A stretch of DNA of 28,329 bases from a virus, in IMG/VR virus record IMGVR_UViG_3300024327_000758, positions 1 to 28,329 of that record. The stretch is one strand, 5' to 3'. Positions 16,827-25,578 of this stretch are shown here, in pieces. Every line of letters begins with the position of its first letter. Positions within the stretch are counted from its first letter, which is position 1. The translations under genes were made by a program, and so were the position numbers. The notes under the pieces are model-generated. The model was given only the letters and a program-made list of their open reading frames with translations, did no database searches and had not been told where the DNA came from.

Positions 16827-17948
16827 ATGCGTAACTTATCTATTCTGGCCTTCATTGGCTTCTCTATCATCTTTAGTGGCTGTGGTACAATCCGTACCGC
16901 AGCCATTGCGATTCACCATGACACCTGTATCGCACACTACAACATGTTTGTGTGCGCTACTCCTGCGCCACCTGCTGCCATCGAGAGCGATAAACCGTGT
17001 GTTGGCACTGCTGTACGTAGCAGTACCAGTGCCACTATGACGACCTTCGGGTCAGTGGGCACTAAGGGTTGTAAACTCCTTCATCAACAACTACAGATAA
17101 AATCCCTTAAGAGTAAGGCAGGGACGAAGTGCAGCATCAACAACAACCAAGAAGTTGTATGCGCTGGGCTGAACGGTCCCATTGCGTTGGCATTCCTTCT
17201 TCTTTTCGCTCTCGGTAGAGTATTCCCCCGTACAAGAGTAGCGTGCGGTGTTATCGCTATGGTTATTGGCATTGTAACATGTGTGTCAGATGCTAATGCC
17301 AAGTGCACTGAGCTCTCATCATTTGAAGAGGCCCACAAAACAGGTGACATGTTTGCTCCCATGCGTTTTAATGCTACCGCAAGCATTGCAAAACCGATGC
17401 TAGATATGATGTTGAACGAAGACGCACAACCGTCAATTCGTAAATTTGCAATTAAAATGATTAACGACCATTATTTTTGCAATGTGGGTAACGACCCTAA
17501 GGCGATCATGGAGAAAATAACAGCAACCAAAGATTTCCTTAATCTAGAGTGTAAGAAAGAAGGCGATGAAGTTAAGTGTGCCGGCCTTAACCATCCTGGA
17601 GCTCTCTTACTCGTTTTATTCTTCTTCCTGTTAGCTCGATTGGAGGGCAACAGGTCTGTATCCGTAATTGTTCTCAGTGTTATGGGATGCTTGGTGGCTT
17701 CTTTTGCCGATGCGGCAACAAAAGACGGCTGCACCCTCAATAATGAGAGGGTCTATGAGGCTATCGAGAATTCCTGCACGCCTGACATCCTGATGAGCCT
17801 GATCGAGGAGGTCGATCTTGAGTGTACTGAGGAGCACCGTATGGAGGGCGCTTCACTATCCATGGCTGCTGCTGCGGGTGGCCTGCTCCCAAAAGCAGAT
17901 CTTCGTTTACGCTTTTTAGAAGCGCTTTGTTGGAAAATGCAACCGTAG
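16827..17948 (+). CDS. Modular lipoprotein-like membrane protein with repeated Cys/TM units (373 aa)
   Basis: The N-terminus has a hydrophobic core ending in F-S-G-C19, resembling a lipoprotein signal with its acylated Cys. Three related modules follow. Each ends in a Cys-bounded motif: C102...EVVC112-AGLNGP, L240-E-C242...EVKC251-AGLNHP, and a degenerate L331-E-C333...MEGASLS. The first two lead into pairs of hydrophobic helices (about 117-131/137-153 and 256-270/278-294), and each pair ends in an Ala-x-Ala stretch like a signal peptidase site (SDANA, FADAA). This reads as an internally duplicated protein with Cys-rich exported domains between membrane hairpins. The family is unknown. AAAGGAC precedes the ATG, and a terminator follows the stop. 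Confidence 0.75.
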   Translation: MRNLSILAFIGFSIIFSGCGTIRTAAIAIHHDTCIAHYNMFVCATPAPPAAIESDKPCVGTAVRSSTSATMTTFGSVGTKGCKLLHQQLQIKSLKSKAGTKCSINNNQEVVCAGLNGPIALAFLLLFALGRVFPRTRVACGVIAMVIGIVTCVSDANAKCTELSSFEEAHKTGDMFAPMRFNATASIAKPMLDMMLNEDAQPSIRKFAIKMINDHYFCNVGNDPKAIMEKITATKDFLNLECKKEGDEVKCAGLNHPGALLLVLFFFLLARLEGNRSVSVIVLSVMGCLVASFADAATKDGCTLNNERVYEAIENSCTPDILMSLIEEVDLECTEEHRMEGASLSMAAAAGGLLPKADLRLRFLEALCWKMQP

Positions 17949-17993
17949 TTGCTCTACTAGTCTTTGAAAGCACACGATTAAGAGACACCTGAA

Positions 17994-18031
17994 GCCCTGA
18001 AGTGCACCACTGCACTCCGGGGCATTTTTTT
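17994..18031 (+). terminator. Rho-independent terminator after the lipoprotein-like gene
   Basis: The outer stem GCCCTG (17994-17999) pairs with CGGGGC (18018-18023), and the inner stem GTGCA pairs with TGCAC. Seven T residues follow. This is a strong intrinsic terminator, with one T-G pair favouring plus-strand use. Confidence 0.85.
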
Positions 18032-18133
18032 AATTTATTCCCTTTAATGGAGAGCTTATAGCGACTCTCCAACCTTCTACCAGAAGGTGCCAATTCTGGC
18101 GAGCTATACACCACCAAAGAAAGGGACGAGAAA
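18032..18133 (+). promoter_or_regulatory. Promoter-like box (copy 2) and structured leader of the giant gene
   Basis: AATTTA (18032-18037), TTCCCTTTAAT and GG match copy 1 at 16715. The 5' hairpin is GGAGAG (18049-18054) with CTCTCC (18065-18070). Two more hairpins follow: CCTTCT/AGAAGG, and GCCA/TGGC around an ATTC loop. The leader ends in AAAGGGACG before the ATG of the 2175-residue gene. The leader is about 85 bases if transcription starts at GG. Confidence 0.5.
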
Positions 18134-21100
18134 ATGCGTAACGCCATTATCTCATTCTTCTTCGGCCTGCTGTGGACTACTGTATGCTATTCAGTGTATG
18201 TAGCCCCACAAGCAGCGTCTGTGTCCGTCGTGGATGCAGCGCCAACTTATGTAGCAGAGGCTCCAAAGTCTCTTGCTACCAACCGCACCACACCAGCAAC
18301 CGTTAAGATTGACCATCTTCGCAGTACTACCATTAACAGTGGAAGCTCTACCCCTAGTCAGAGTACCTTCCCCATCAACCACAGCGCATTACGTCCTAAT
18401 AATTGTCGTATTGTGCGCCGTAGAAAGTTGAAGTCACGAAAAGGTAATCACCTGATTGGTGATGTCTTTATCAAGTTCATTTTCAGTTACCACCGTGTAA
18501 CTTACATGAGCGACAACTGGTTATGTTATGAAGAGACGCCTTACACAGAGGCAGACTTCAAAGTGAGCGACCCAGCTAAGGCCCGCAAGAAAGCAAAGAA
18601 ATCCTGGCGGCAGCTAAAGGGTGAGGCAACACGTCTTTACCAGAAAGCTGCGGTTTTACGTTTGCGCAATCCAGAATATCCGCCTGCAATAGCTCGTGCG
18701 GTGTTTGCCAAAGCACAAAAACTTCATCACCGCGCAAATGTTATGAAGAAGGCACTCAAAGAGTCTCAACCAACGGCGCGTCAACAGCGTCTATTCAGAC
18801 GAGAGCTCTTCAGGGCACAAGCAAAAACTTGCCAGCAGTTCATTAAAGCTGAGATGGTGAGTAACGTTGATGAAGCCAATGAGCTGATTCAAAAGGTTCT
18901 CAGCGGTGATACTAATGGAACTGCATTGAGACTATTACAAAAGAATCAATTAGGCCGTATTTACATAAAGCATGGCCTACTGCAAGTAGCGGCAAAAGAG
19001 GAAAAGGTTGAGAGACCTACGAATCCACGAGTCGTACACCACAAAGTAAAGCAAGAAGAAACACCTGTAAGAGTGTGGACGCCATTGATGCGTGCTGCTA
19101 TCGTTCTTGTCGCACCACTTATGTTAGGCATGAGTGCAGACGCAGGTACCCTAGTAGAAGTTGCTTACGCGGGTGCAACCACAGCGACAATACTGAAGAT
19201 GACCTTGCAGAACATCTTGAACACTCCAGCACGTAAGCGTGAAGCGGCGCAAGACGGGTACAATCGCTATGCTGAGCAGTCTATCAAGTCTGCAAAGAGT
19301 AGTGAGTGGGATGTCTTCTCGCTTATGCGCTTTAGCCGTAGTGGCAAGGGTGGAGTGAATCCCAACGGTAAAGCTCACTTAACCGACAAACAAAAGGGCA
19401 GATGTGTTCGTATCGTCCAAGACAGCATTGGTGGAGCTTACTGTCCGAAGGTAAAGTCATTCGCCAAGATGCTCGGCATTGAGCTCGGCGTTGATAATTG
19501 TCTTCGCTACGAGATCGATGATCAAATGGATGAGGTACTAAAAGCTGACGTAGTAGAGATACTTATGGCAGCTCGCTTTATTATTCTGTGTGATGGTTTT
19601 GCTGTCCACGAGAGTATTGCTCGTCCATTCATTGAGTACGGTGAGGCGATGTTTGAGAACGCAGTAGGTGTAAGATCTTACTTCCGCTCTTTAGTCACTA
19701 CACCGTCTTTATACGTGGTCAACGAAGATCTACCCATCTTCTTGGCTGACCTAGCCACTTTAATGGGTTGGGTTGAAAACGATGGTGGTGCAGTGCACAC
19801 GAACCGCCTTTCGATCTCGATGCAGTTTAGAGGAATTGCTAAGGTACTCGAGAAGAAATACCATGTTCTCAGTAAGGGCATTTCTACAGGTGCCAAGGTG
19901 ATCGCTGACATCACTGACGGTATTGATAAGCCTAGTTTCGTTAACTACGAGGGCGATGAGCCAGGCCACGTCAAGGGTGAGGTCCGCCTAAGCAAAAAGG
20001 TAGACGAATGCATTCGTGTTGCAGTCGAAGAAGAGTTCAATGCTCTCCACGCTGTGAATGCTGCAACAGAACAACAACTGTGTCTCGTCCATGGCATTGG
20101 GATTGAGACCGCCAAGAAGATCATCAAAGCACGAGTAGATGCAGGGGGACGATTTACAGACATGGACGCTTTCTACGGTGTGTCTAAACGTCTCGATCCT
20201 AATAACCCCGATGCCCTTAAAGTATTACGCTGGACCTTTGGTCACAAAGAGCGTGTATATAGTGTGGGCTTGTTCCTTGATAAATCTACATTGAAAGGGG
20301 CAGATAAAAATGCCTGGGATTTTGATAAGCTCAACCTTTTCGGCATCAATGGGCAAAATGTTGATTTCTGGGCTATCGCTATCGATCAAATAGGTGGTGA
20401 GATTTCATTGGGATGGCAAGTTGTTCAGCTATTAGATGCCGACTTCATCGGTGGATTGTTTCAGAACCTTGATGGTAGCTATGGGATTGCAGCTGAGAAA
20501 TTAGCAAAGCAAATTGACAATGCTATTGAAGCAGAGCACCCGCTGGTAAAGAAACTCATTAATGCTATCGATGATGAAGGTGGTGAATACGAAGACCTTA
20601 TGCCAGCTGTGAAGGCCATCTCTGTCTTGCAGGGCCTTGGCAAGACCGCGTCCAAGCGCATCAGCAATGGTCTCGGTGCAAAGGCGGGCTCCTACTATGT
20701 CCAGATGATCGACATGGGTGGCGACTGGGTCATCATCAAAACACCCAAAGCTAAGGACGGTAAAGGCTTTAAGCGCTGGGCTGCATGTTTCTTCGGCCGC
20801 ACGCCGAACCAGGGACATGAAACTGTGCGTGCTCCCATGGCACTTTCACCATCTTATGTTGGCGCATTCTTGAGGGATTACCTCAAAGATGGACTTGAAG
20901 GAGTTGAGAAACATGGCAAACAAGCAGAGCAGTTTTGCATGAAACTGAATATTAATTGCGGTCATGACAATGATGCAACTCGTTTACGCTGTCGTGCGAT
21001 CTTGACTATGTTACCGGGTGTTATTGATGGCATTGCTCTCGTTGACAGCACTCTTCAACAAAAAGTGTGTGGAGATAACGACGGTGATAGAAATATGATC

Positions 21101-24100
21101 AGCTTCGATAAGATGCTGGTCAGCATCGCCAAGCATATCACCCGTAAACATCCGGCTACGTTCCCTGCGCGTGAGCAGTCAAAGAAATTTGTACTGAACA
21201 CGTTCGATGACGTGGTCTTGGAGAAGGGTGGTTGGCTTCGTAGCTTTGATGAATATATGAACACCGGAGACTCTTCAGAGTTACTTCTAGTCTCCAAGTT
21301 CCTTTCTGCCCCTGGTGGGACTCCAGGACAGGGGAACGTCGGTGGTGTGACGCAATGTGCTGCTGCACCCATGTTGTTCTGCGAATGGCACTGGGTTAAG
21401 AAAGGTGGCAAAGACGTTTATGAGCCTGTCAATCCAGCTGCTCGTAAGTTAGTCAACTATCTCTATCTGTGTCAGCAGATTGCAATTGATAGGCAGAAAT
21501 ATTACTACCTAGCACCGTCACTTCTATTCTGGTTCCTTGCTGACTTGACTGTTGGTGAGGCAGTCATTAAGCAGCTGAAAGCAGGTGGCCATGTAGACTC
21601 TAAGTGGCTTCACAGTCATTACCCTATTCAGGGTGCTGCTGATATGTCGTTCGAAGAATACCAACAGGCTTGGGAGAATGGTACTCTACCAGAGATCTCA
21701 GAAGTAATACCCGGTATGGGTAAGGGCGCTCTTGGTGGAGAGTCTGTCGCTCCAATGATGTATAATAACGGTCCGCTTTATGTGCACACGGCATGGCAGG
21801 TTAATGCCATCAACCTCGGCTTCGGTTACTTTGACGAGAAAATGATGACTGAGCTTTCTGAGTTCTTCGATAAAGAGACCGCTCAGACTGCTAATTGGGG
21901 AGCCATTGTCAAACACCTTGGTCTCACCATCTCAGCTGAAAAACTGGAAGAAATGTGGGTTTGGCCTAGCTACATCACAGGGTGGGTTGGACTCAATTTC
22001 CGGAGCAATCAAGATTTAGCTCCAGAAACATTCCAATCAGCCCGAATCCACGCAAATAATGTGTGGTTAGAAAAGATGGCAAAAGCTGGACTGAATGCAG
22101 ATCCTGCAGTTACATTGTCTGAAAGTCCTCTTGCTGAGGTTCTGAAAGAAGAAGCCGGTGATTACGCTATTGAAATGAAACCGTGGGCTACTCGTTTGCT
22201 TGCGACTACTATATACCGTTCATATGTCGGTGAAAGTTCAAACGCGGTTGAAGCGATGAGTCAAAGCGCTAGAACCCAAACCGATCATCACGCATCAGGT
22301 GCGGACAAGTTGTCGTTCCTTCGTGCAGCGTTGACATCACGTGACATGAACGTAGAAGTCGCAGATATGTCCGTGATGGATAAGATCAAGAACCTTCGTT
22401 TCATCTGGGCTAAAGCTCTTCAGAATGACAAAATGTCAGATGAGCGACGCTATCAAGTGCTCTGTGCAATGATGCACTTCGGTATCTGTGTAATTAAAGA
22501 TTGTCTTGATGACATAGAAAACGATAAGACCAGTGTTATCGCCACAAATGTGATCTGGGCACTTGAGGATCATACCATTGCTGACATTGCCAAGCTAACT
22601 ACAAGCGAGGCGTGGAGAGCATGGCGCAATGAGAACGATGCAGACCGCAGTACTGCAGTAGCAAAAGAGCGGCGTGAAGCGATGGACAGTGTTCGCAAGT
22701 TGATGAATAAAGATGGATTTTACCATTGGATTTCAGAGCAAAACCTTAGCACCTTAAAGGCTGAGGATATCGCTACTTGGCTCATCATGGACGGCGAAGA
22801 AAGCCACAGTAAGATCATCGACTTCATCGGTAGCGATTTCTTTGGTGCTATTGGAGAAGGTTGGGATCGTCAAGAGCTCAAAGAATCTCGCAATAGTGTT
22901 GAAGAAGAACTTAACGGTGCTTTGCAGCATTTGAAGAAAATTCCCGTTGATGACAATTTCATGGATGGGGTTGAAACATATGCTCGAGATCTGATTCAAT
23001 GGATCCGAGACGATGAGCTAGAAGCTCAAAGTGGTGAGAAGACTGACGAGGCTCAAATGGCGTGGTATTCTTTGAATGCACGTGAATATGAGCGTGAGGT
23101 TGCGTCAATCACTCGACCAATCACTTCGATGATTCGTCTTGTGAAGCATCAGATGAGAATCCTCGTTCATAATGTTAACAATGGTGTTAACTTCGAGGAC
23201 GAGGAAGCAGCTTTCTGGCCTGCAATCGAAGGAGCCCTCTTCGGCACTCATAAGGAGTTGAATGAGGAAACTGGAGAATGGGAAGAAGTAACTCACGTAG
23301 AAAGCCGCATCGTTTACGAATTACCAGAGCAACATCTCGCAGAAATGAACCTAGCTGCACTTGAGCAAGGTTATGATGTGGAGATTTTGGTGAATATGAT
23401 AAATGGTGCTCGCAACTTCTACGCAGATGATGAGGGTGAGATTGAGTATCCATCAGAGCCTGAAGAGTATTATCTTACACGAAAAGGGTACATCCATTTG
23501 AGCTCTATTATGACGCAAATGGTTCTTGGAACTAAAAGTCGTGAAGATGTATTGGTATGGCTACTTGCCCAATTTAAAGGCGGTGTAGGTCATGTTACTA
23601 CTAGTCAACACCTCACTATGGCGTATGGTCCTGCTGAAGGGCGTGACCACTTCTGGTTCGTAACTTTGGAGCAGTATCCTCAGTTCCACAACGACCTTGT
23701 CGTTTGTGAAGTGCAAGCAGCGTTCGAAGAGTGCTACCCAGAACGTGTGGCTATCGAGTACTTCCATGACGACGATGAAGAGACCCTTGATGCGTTGGAA
23801 TGCTTTGGTGATCCTCAAAATCACAGTGAAGATGATGCGGAGTACTACGAGAATTACTATCGTGAACGATTCGAAGTAGAGCTTTACCTACCACCACTAT
23901 TTGGTGGCCGTTCTAACTGGGATGAGTTGTACGATGGTAAGTACAGTAAGTTCTATGACCAGCAGCTCGTTATGACCCCTTATAAGATGCTACGTACGTA
24001 TGCATTCATGATGGAGGGTAAAGATGTGTCTCAAATGAGCCTTCCTACTGAAGTGCGTGATTTCCAGAATGACGTCTTTGGCTACACTGTTGGTGACAGT

Positions 24101-24661
24101 AAAAAGCAAGATAAGTCACAGCAAAGTAGAGAAGCTGACAAACGTACTGGACGTAAGCCTAAACACACAGCTCTAAAGAACAACATGACTAAGAAGTCTT
24201 GTGCTACTTGGACATGGGCTGGAGTTGAGAAACCAATCACTTCAGATCTTGATGTTGATTTTAACGGTTCTGACAACTTGCAGGAGAGTAACAATTTCTG
24301 TGATATCAGTGTCCGTGGTTACGATAACCATCAGTATGATGAGTGTTGGCGTGGTGCTTACAGCTTGGTGCGTTTTACACCAAGTTTATTGTGGAGCTTC
24401 GCTAATGTTATGGAGAGCGGCGACTTCCAAGAAATCAATGCACGATCTATTGCCAAGGTTGGTACGTCCTCTGTTCGTCGCTACTGTGTGGGTTTCCGTA
24501 AGGCTAACTTCACTCAAATGGTCAAGGGCGTCACAGTAAAGTCTGTAGAGATGAATTCGACAGTGGTACGCGCCCTCTTTGATATCCTTGCGAATGAAGA
24601 AGAGTTGGAAATCGGTATGGATGCCTTAGGTGGTCCTGACCGTCCATTCACTGTGGATTGA
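18134..24661 (+). CDS. Giant protein, candidate single-chain two-barrel RNA polymerase (2175 aa)
   Basis: The key signature is D981-N-D983-G-D985, followed by RNM-I-S-F-D992. This has the same spacing as the D-x-D-G-D...W/F-D catalytic loop of QDE-1-type RNA polymerases. Upstream, P961-GVIDGIAL aligns in spacing with the P-VLIEGKAI strand of cellular beta-prime. R889-T-P891 could be the substrate-contacting RxP. Downstream lie a Gly-rich segment (about 1061-1074) like the bridge region, and Q1114-x3-I-D119-type QQIAIDRQK (1114-1122), resembling the I-D-x-x-K of YonO/RDR-like enzymes. The length is close to crAss-like virion polymerase gp66 (about 2180). Also visible are a hydrophobic N-terminus (5-30), another hydrophobic stretch (about 318-338), and two helix-hairpin-helix-like motifs (about 646-667 and 828-850). 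I could not locate the beta-like barrel lysines. The start is set by AAAGGGACG. The RNA polymerase call rests on motif reading only. Confidence 0.65.
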   Translation: MRNAIISFFFGLLWTTVCYSVYVAPQAASVSVVDAAPTYVAEAPKSLATNRTTPATVKIDHLRSTTINSGSSTPSQSTFPINHSALRPNNCRIVRRRKLKSRKGNHLIGDVFIKFIFSYHRVTYMSDNWLCYEETPYTEADFKVSDPAKARKKAKKSWRQLKGEATRLYQKAAVLRLRNPEYPPAIARAVFAKAQKLHHRANVMKKALKESQPTARQQRLFRRELFRAQAKTCQQFIKAEMVSNVDEANELIQKVLSGDTNGTALRLLQKNQLGRIYIKHGLLQVAAKEEKVERPTNPRVVHHKVKQEETPVRVWTPLMRAAIVLVAPLMLGMSADAGTLVEVAYAGATTATILKMTLQNILNTPARKREAAQDGYNRYAEQSIKSAKSSEWDVFSLMRFSRSGKGGVNPNGKAHLTDKQKGRCVRIVQDSIGGAYCPKVKSFAKMLGIELGVDNCLRYEIDDQMDEVLKADVVEILMAARFIILCDGFAVHESIARPFIEYGEAMFENAVGVRSYFRSLVTTPSLYVVNEDLPIFLADLATLMGWVENDGGAVHTNRLSISMQFRGIAKVLEKKYHVLSKGISTGAKVIADITDGIDKPSFVNYEGDEPGHVKGEVRLSKKVDECIRVAVEEEFNALHAVNAATEQQLCLVHGIGIETAKKIIKARVDAGGRFTDMDAFYGVSKRLDPNNPDALKVLRWTFGHKERVYSVGLFLDKSTLKGADKNAWDFDKLNLFGINGQNVDFWAIAIDQIGGEISLGWQVVQLLDADFIGGLFQNLDGSYGIAAEKLAKQIDNAIEAEHPLVKKLINAIDDEGGEYEDLMPAVKAISVLQGLGKTASKRISNGLGAKAGSYYVQMIDMGGDWVIIKTPKAKDGKGFKRWAACFFGRTPNQGHETVRAPMALSPSYVGAFLRDYLKDGLEGVEKHGKQAEQFCMKLNINCGHDNDATRLRCRAILTMLPGVIDGIALVDSTLQQKVCGDNDGDRNMISFDKMLVSIAKHITRKHPATFPAREQSKKFVLNTFDDVVLEKGGWLRSFDEYMNTGDSSELLLVSKFLSAPGGTPGQGNVGGVTQCAAAPMLFCEWHWVKKGGKDVYEPVNPAARKLVNYLYLCQQIAIDRQKYYYLAPSLLFWFLADLTVGEAVIKQLKAGGHVDSKWLHSHYPIQGAADMSFEEYQQAWENGTLPEISEVIPGMGKGALGGESVAPMMYNNGPLYVHTAWQVNAINLGFGYFDEKMMTELSEFFDKETAQTANWGAIVKHLGLTISAEKLEEMWVWPSYITGWVGLNFRSNQDLAPETFQSARIHANNVWLEKMAKAGLNADPAVTLSESPLAEVLKEEAGDYAIEMKPWATRLLATTIYRSYVGESSNAVEAMSQSARTQTDHHASGADKLSFLRAALTSRDMNVEVADMSVMDKIKNLRFIWAKALQNDKMSDERRYQVLCAMMHFGICVIKDCLDDIENDKTSVIATNVIWALEDHTIADIAKLTTSEAWRAWRNENDADRSTAVAKERREAMDSVRKLMNKDGFYHWISEQNLSTLKAEDIATWLIMDGEESHSKIIDFIGSDFFGAIGEGWDRQELKESRNSVEEELNGALQHLKKIPVDDNFMDGVETYARDLIQWIRDDELEAQSGEKTDEAQMAWYSLNAREYEREVASITRPITSMIRLVKHQMRILVHNVNNGVNFEDEEAAFWPAIEGALFGTHKELNEETGEWEEVTHVESRIVYELPEQHLAEMNLAALEQGYDVEILVNMINGARNFYADDEGEIEYPSEPEEYYLTRKGYIHLSSIMTQMVLGTKSREDVLVWLLAQFKGGVGHVTTSQHLTMAYGPAEGRDHFWFVTLEQYPQFHNDLVVCEVQAAFEECYPERVAIEYFHDDDEETLDALECFGDPQNHSEDDAEYYENYYRERFEVELYLPPLFGGRSNWDELYDGKYSKFYDQQLVMTPYKMLRTYAFMMEGKDVSQMSLPTEVRDFQNDVFGYTVGDSKKQDKSQQSREADKRTGRKPKHTALKNNMTKKSCATWTWAGVEKPITSDLDVDFNGSDNLQESNNFCDISVRGYDNHQYDECWRGAYSLVRFTPSLLWSFANVMESGDFQEINARSIAKVGTSSVRRYCVGFRKANFTQMVKGVTVKSVEMNSTVVRALFDILANEEELEIGMDALGGPDRPFTVD

Positions 24662-24828
24662 TACACAGTAGGGGTTGAAATTCCTCTATAGCCTTATTGA
24701 GTTGTGCGTTACCAACTTGATGGTGAATGTTTAGCATGAGTAAGGGGTTCACGTCCCGCTAAGCGTCTAATGCAGACTTACTCAAATTCGTCTTAATCAA
24801 CCAGCTTGCAACATGAAAGGTTATACCC
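24662..24828 (+). other. Structured leader or gap with a tRNA-like minihelix
   Basis: This 167-base gap holds two competing folds. GTTTAGC (24729-24735) pairs with GCTAAGC (24758-24764) over seven positions, with a GGG-GTTCACGT-CCC arm inside, much like an acceptor plus T-arm minihelix without CCA. Alternatively GAGTAAG (24738-24744) pairs with CTTACTC (24777-24783), enclosing two small hairpins. No promoter box like those at 16715 and 18032 is present, so the next gene may be read from upstream. Confidence 0.35.
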
Positions 24829-25257
24829 ATGCAAGAACTACAAGACAAAACCCTGCTGGAGATTGCTAAAGCTTTCAAAGGCTCCTTCATCTACGCCCCA
24901 GGTGGCACAGTCAATATTGGCTGTACTATCTTTGACGGGCCAGCACCTAAAAAGAAAGCTACTCAAGCTCCCAGTGAGGCCCCATCAACACCTAGACGTC
25001 GTCATCACAAGAAGGGGGAGGAAGTTACTGTCCCTCCCAAGGGTCAATCGACCCCACCCCCTTCTTGTGAAAGCGACGAAGATGATAATGGTGTAGAAGC
25101 TACCTCTGCTTCTGAAGAGAATAACAACTCTGCAGGAAACGAGGCTAGCGAGAACTCTGATGCGTCTAATACTAATGCGTCAGCTCCTCCCTTTAGTGCT
25201 TGGGGTGCTCGTCGTCCTCGTAGTACTCGTAGAGTACCCCCAGCCGGGTCGGCTTAA
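24829..25257 (+). CDS. Mostly disordered low-complexity protein (142 aa)
   Basis: Only the first 35 residues look folded (helix, then the beta-like VNIGCTIF). The rest is low complexity: a Lys/Arg/His and Pro stretch (about 42-78), an acidic Ser/Asn/Glu stretch (about 80-122), and an Arg/Pro tail. Such charge-segregated disorder is seen in nucleic-acid-binding or scaffold-like proteins, but no family is recognisable. The ATG follows a weak AAAGG at 24815-24819. No stop-codon overlap links it to neighbours. Confidence 0.6.
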   Translation: MQELQDKTLLEIAKAFKGSFIYAPGGTVNIGCTIFDGPAPKKKATQAPSEAPSTPRRRHHKKGEEVTVPPKGQSTPPPSCESDEDDNGVEATSASEENNNSAGNEASENSDASNTNASAPPFSAWGARRPRSTRRVPPAGSA

Positions 25258-25487
25258 TGCCTTGACTTCTTGCCCTCAACTTCAACCGCTCCACCTTCAT
25301 AATTGATTTTAACCGCTCCACTTTCGACTCTCTATAAGCTTTATAACTAGCTGTTAGCTTATAGTTTCAATTCAAATAGCTTCTTCATCTTTTGCTACAT
25401 CATCCAGATTCAATACTCCGCCAGTATAGCTGACTCCGCACGCGGAGCCTGGGTTGCAAGCAACCCGCGCTCGCAAGCTCGCTTGCC
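25258..25487. other. Intergenic region with strong hairpins
   Basis: There is no gene. Near 25424-25485 several tight inverted repeats are packed together: CTCCGC/GCGGAG with a 2-base loop (about 25434-25447), GGGTTGC/GCAACCC (25451-25466), and GC-rich partial pairs in the GCTCGCAAGC stretch. None is followed by a T run, so they are more likely structural or protein-binding than terminators. The earlier part holds a near-repeat, AACCGCTCCAC, at about 25288 and 25311. Confidence 0.5.
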
Positions 25488-25516
25488 TTGGAGTAAAGCA
25501 AGGTGATTATTATAAT
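25488..25516 (+). promoter_or_regulatory. Sigma70-like promoter for the 156-aa gene
   Basis: TTGGAG at 25488-25493 and a perfect TATAAT at 25511-25516 are separated by 17 bases. A start near 25523 would give a leader of about 55 bases. That leader contains ATTTATTC and a hairpin TTAAGAAG (25540-25547) with CTTTTTTAA (25554-25562), loosely echoing the box-plus-hairpin pattern at 16715 and 18032. AAAAGGAG follows as the ribosome site. Confidence 0.5.
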
Positions 25517-25578
25517 CTTTTTTTTATTTATTCTAAATATTAAGAAGATTCAACTTTTTTAAGTAAAAGGAGACAGAA

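Noticed and set aside
21074-21109. EF-hand calcium loop reading of DNDGDRNMISFD
   Set aside because: The loop has D-x-D-G-D and a terminal acidic residue, but the Gly expected at position 6 is Arg and the hydrophobic residue is one place late. The surrounding RxP, PGVIDG and IDxxK motifs fit an RNA polymerase better. It is kept as the main alternative.
23594-23632. 2H phosphoesterase-like HLT motif in the giant protein
   Set aside because: Only one H-x-T motif (His1826) is present. The only later candidate, KHTAL, has the wrong spacing.
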